DNA of 6,454 nt from positions 1 to 6,454 of the forward strand of contig SIAL01000207.1 of NCBI GenBank assembly GCA_009691815.1, in the 5' to 3' direction. Below, piece by piece: positions 5,463-6,454 of this stretch. Within the stretch, counting starts at the first letter, position 1; each line of letters opens with the position of its first letter. The translations under genes were made by a program, and so were the position numbers. The notes under the pieces were generated by a model, which was not told where the DNA came from, did no database searches, and worked only from the letters and a program-made list of their open reading frames with translations. The DNA comes from Gemmataceae bacterium (GTDB taxonomy: Bacteria; Planctomycetota; Planctomycetia; Gemmatales; Gemmataceae).

Positions 5463-6454
5463 ATGATTATCCTGCCTCCACTTCGTTTTAAGCCTTGGGT
5501 TCGAGAGATGGTTTGGGGAAGCCACCGCCTCCAAACGGTTTTGGGACGAACTTTCCCCTGCAATGCCAATTATGGAGAATCTTGGGAGTTAAGTGATCAT
5601 CCCTCTTCGGAAAGCCCGATTGCTTCAAGCCCATGGTCCGATGGATCTGTCTCCGGCACTTTAAGAAAATTGATGGCTGAAATGCCTGAAAGCCTTTTAG
5701 GAAAAGCTTCCCCGTCTCATCATGGCCGTTTTCCCCTTCTGGTAAAATGGCTGGACGCCGCGGATTGGCTTTCCGTCCAAGTACATCCAGATAGTACGGT
5801 TGTAAAATATCTCCTTCCCAATGAAGGAAGCAAAACAGAAGCGTGGTTCATCCTTCAGGCAAATCCTGAAAGTCGGATATGGGCGGGTCTCAAATCAGAA
5901 GTTAGTGAAGCGACTTTGCGTGAAGCCATGGCATTGGGCACCTCTTCTGATTGTTTGCATTGCTATAAACCAAAACCGGGCCAGTTCCTATTTCTCCCCG
6001 CCGGAACGGTCCATGCCGTGGGGGGTGGCGTCCTAATGGCTGAAATTCAACAAACCTCCGATGCCACCTTTAGGCTTTTTGATTGGAATCGACTCGACTC
6101 GACGGGGCAATCAAGGCAATTACACATTGAGGAATCGATTGCCTCGATTCATTGGAAAAAGGACCCGTGTGAGTTGGTTTCCATTCCGGGATTTGGAAAC
6201 TGGAATGATTCGTTAAATTTGAAATTAGTGGAATGTCCTTTTTTTCGATTGTCATACCTTCGGGAAAACAAATCCTTTGCGTTTGGGGGAGATCGGAAAG
6301 CAAAAATTTTAATGGTAGTCGGTGGCAAAGGACAAGGAATATACAATGGCCGGACTGATTCCTTGAAATTGGGCGACACTATCTTGATACCCGCATCCGC
6401 CGAAGCGATGGATATTCACCCGGATCCCGGATTGGAATTATGGATTGGTGAACC
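5463..6454 (+). CDS. manA: Mannose-6-phosphate isomerase, type I (partial at right edge)
   Basis: This zinc enzyme interconverts fructose-6-phosphate and mannose-6-phosphate, feeding GDP-mannose synthesis or mannose catabolism. The frame runs without a stop from ATG 5463 to the edge, giving 330 residues, close to full length for the short bacterial ManA form (about 310-330), so only a few residues are probably missing. The start region PLRFKPWVREMVWGSHRL (6-23) is typical. Expected zinc ligands are Q106 and H108 in QVHPD (106-110), E126 in KTEAW (124-128) and H184 in PAGTVHAVGGG (179-189). The active-site strand EIQQTSDATFRLFDWNR (194-210) contains the conserved arginine (R204). The last roughly 70 residues form a second cupin-like region (KLGDTILIPA, 302-311). 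No clear Shine-Dalgarno precedes the start, but no other start codon lies in frame between it and the ATPase stop. The 29-base gap to the ATPase implies one transcript and a role in glycan precursor supply. Confidence 0.94.
   Translation, partial: MIILPPLRFKPWVREMVWGSHRLQTVLGRTFPCNANYGESWELSDHPSSESPIASSPWSDGSVSGTLRKLMAEMPESLLGKASPSHHGRFPLLVKWLDAADWLSVQVHPDSTVVKYLLPNEGSKTEAWFILQANPESRIWAGLKSEVSEATLREAMALGTSSDCLHCYKPKPGQFLFLPAGTVHAVGGGVLMAEIQQTSDATFRLFDWNRLDSTGQSRQLHIEESIASIHWKKDPCELVSIPGFGNWNDSLNLKLVECPFFRLSYLRENKSFAFGGDRKAKILMVVGGKGQGIYNGRTDSLKLGDTILIPASAEAMDIHPDPGLELWIGE

Noticed and set aside
5821..6379. Open frames on both strands inside manA
   Set aside because: They overlap a clearly conserved isomerase frame with all zinc-site motifs and show no family resemblance themselves.
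1..6454. Mobile elements, CRISPR repeats, tRNA genes and toxin-antitoxin pairs
   Set aside because: No transposase motif, spaced direct repeat array, cloverleaf-like segment or small gene pair was seen on either strand.

Overview
The window looks like a piece of a planctomycete chromosome, most likely from the Gemmataceae or a near relative, with moderate GC content (close to or a little under half by eye). Two features point that way. The left-edge protein has the N-terminal region plus kinase-like layout that I associate with expanded Gemmataceae kinase families. The second gene joins TPR repeats to a YggX-like (Fe2+-trafficking) domain. No tRNA, rRNA, CRISPR array, transposase or phage gene was seen. 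Coding density is high and the genes look vertically inherited.

Layout. Positions 1-3559 are read on the minus strand. From right to left they hold a complete acetolactate synthase large subunit (ilvB, 1799-3559), a TPR/YggX-domain protein (1041-1679) closed by a clear intrinsic terminator (984-1011), and the first 299 codons of a kinase-like protein (1-899) that runs off the left edge. The kinase-like gene is easy to miss because the open frame has no stop inside the window. Positions 3858-6454 are read on the plus strand as a tight gene series: an ABC-2 polysaccharide export permease (3858-4640), its ATPase (4678-5433) and a mannose-6-phosphate isomerase (manA, 5463 to beyond the right edge). 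The 298-bp gap 3560-3857 between ilvB and the permease is a divergent promoter region with a few small inverted repeats.

How the genes may work together. The plus-strand series reads as a surface-glycan module: ManA links fructose-6-phosphate to mannose-6-phosphate, the precursor of GDP-mannose, and the Wzm/Wzt-like pair would export a lipid-linked glycan. The ATPase has no C-terminal glycan-recognition domain. On the other strand, ilvB starts branched-chain amino-acid synthesis, without an ilvN regulatory subunit beside it. The next gene may handle iron, which would suit a pathway whose later dehydratase is an Fe-S enzyme, but that link is only an inference.

The two items most worth a second look are the kinase-like protein, in which every catalytic position visible in the window is substituted, and the YggX-like domain carrying four cysteines (C-x4-C and C-x2-C) where classical YggX has one. 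I see no evidence of a defence system or other large undescribed system.
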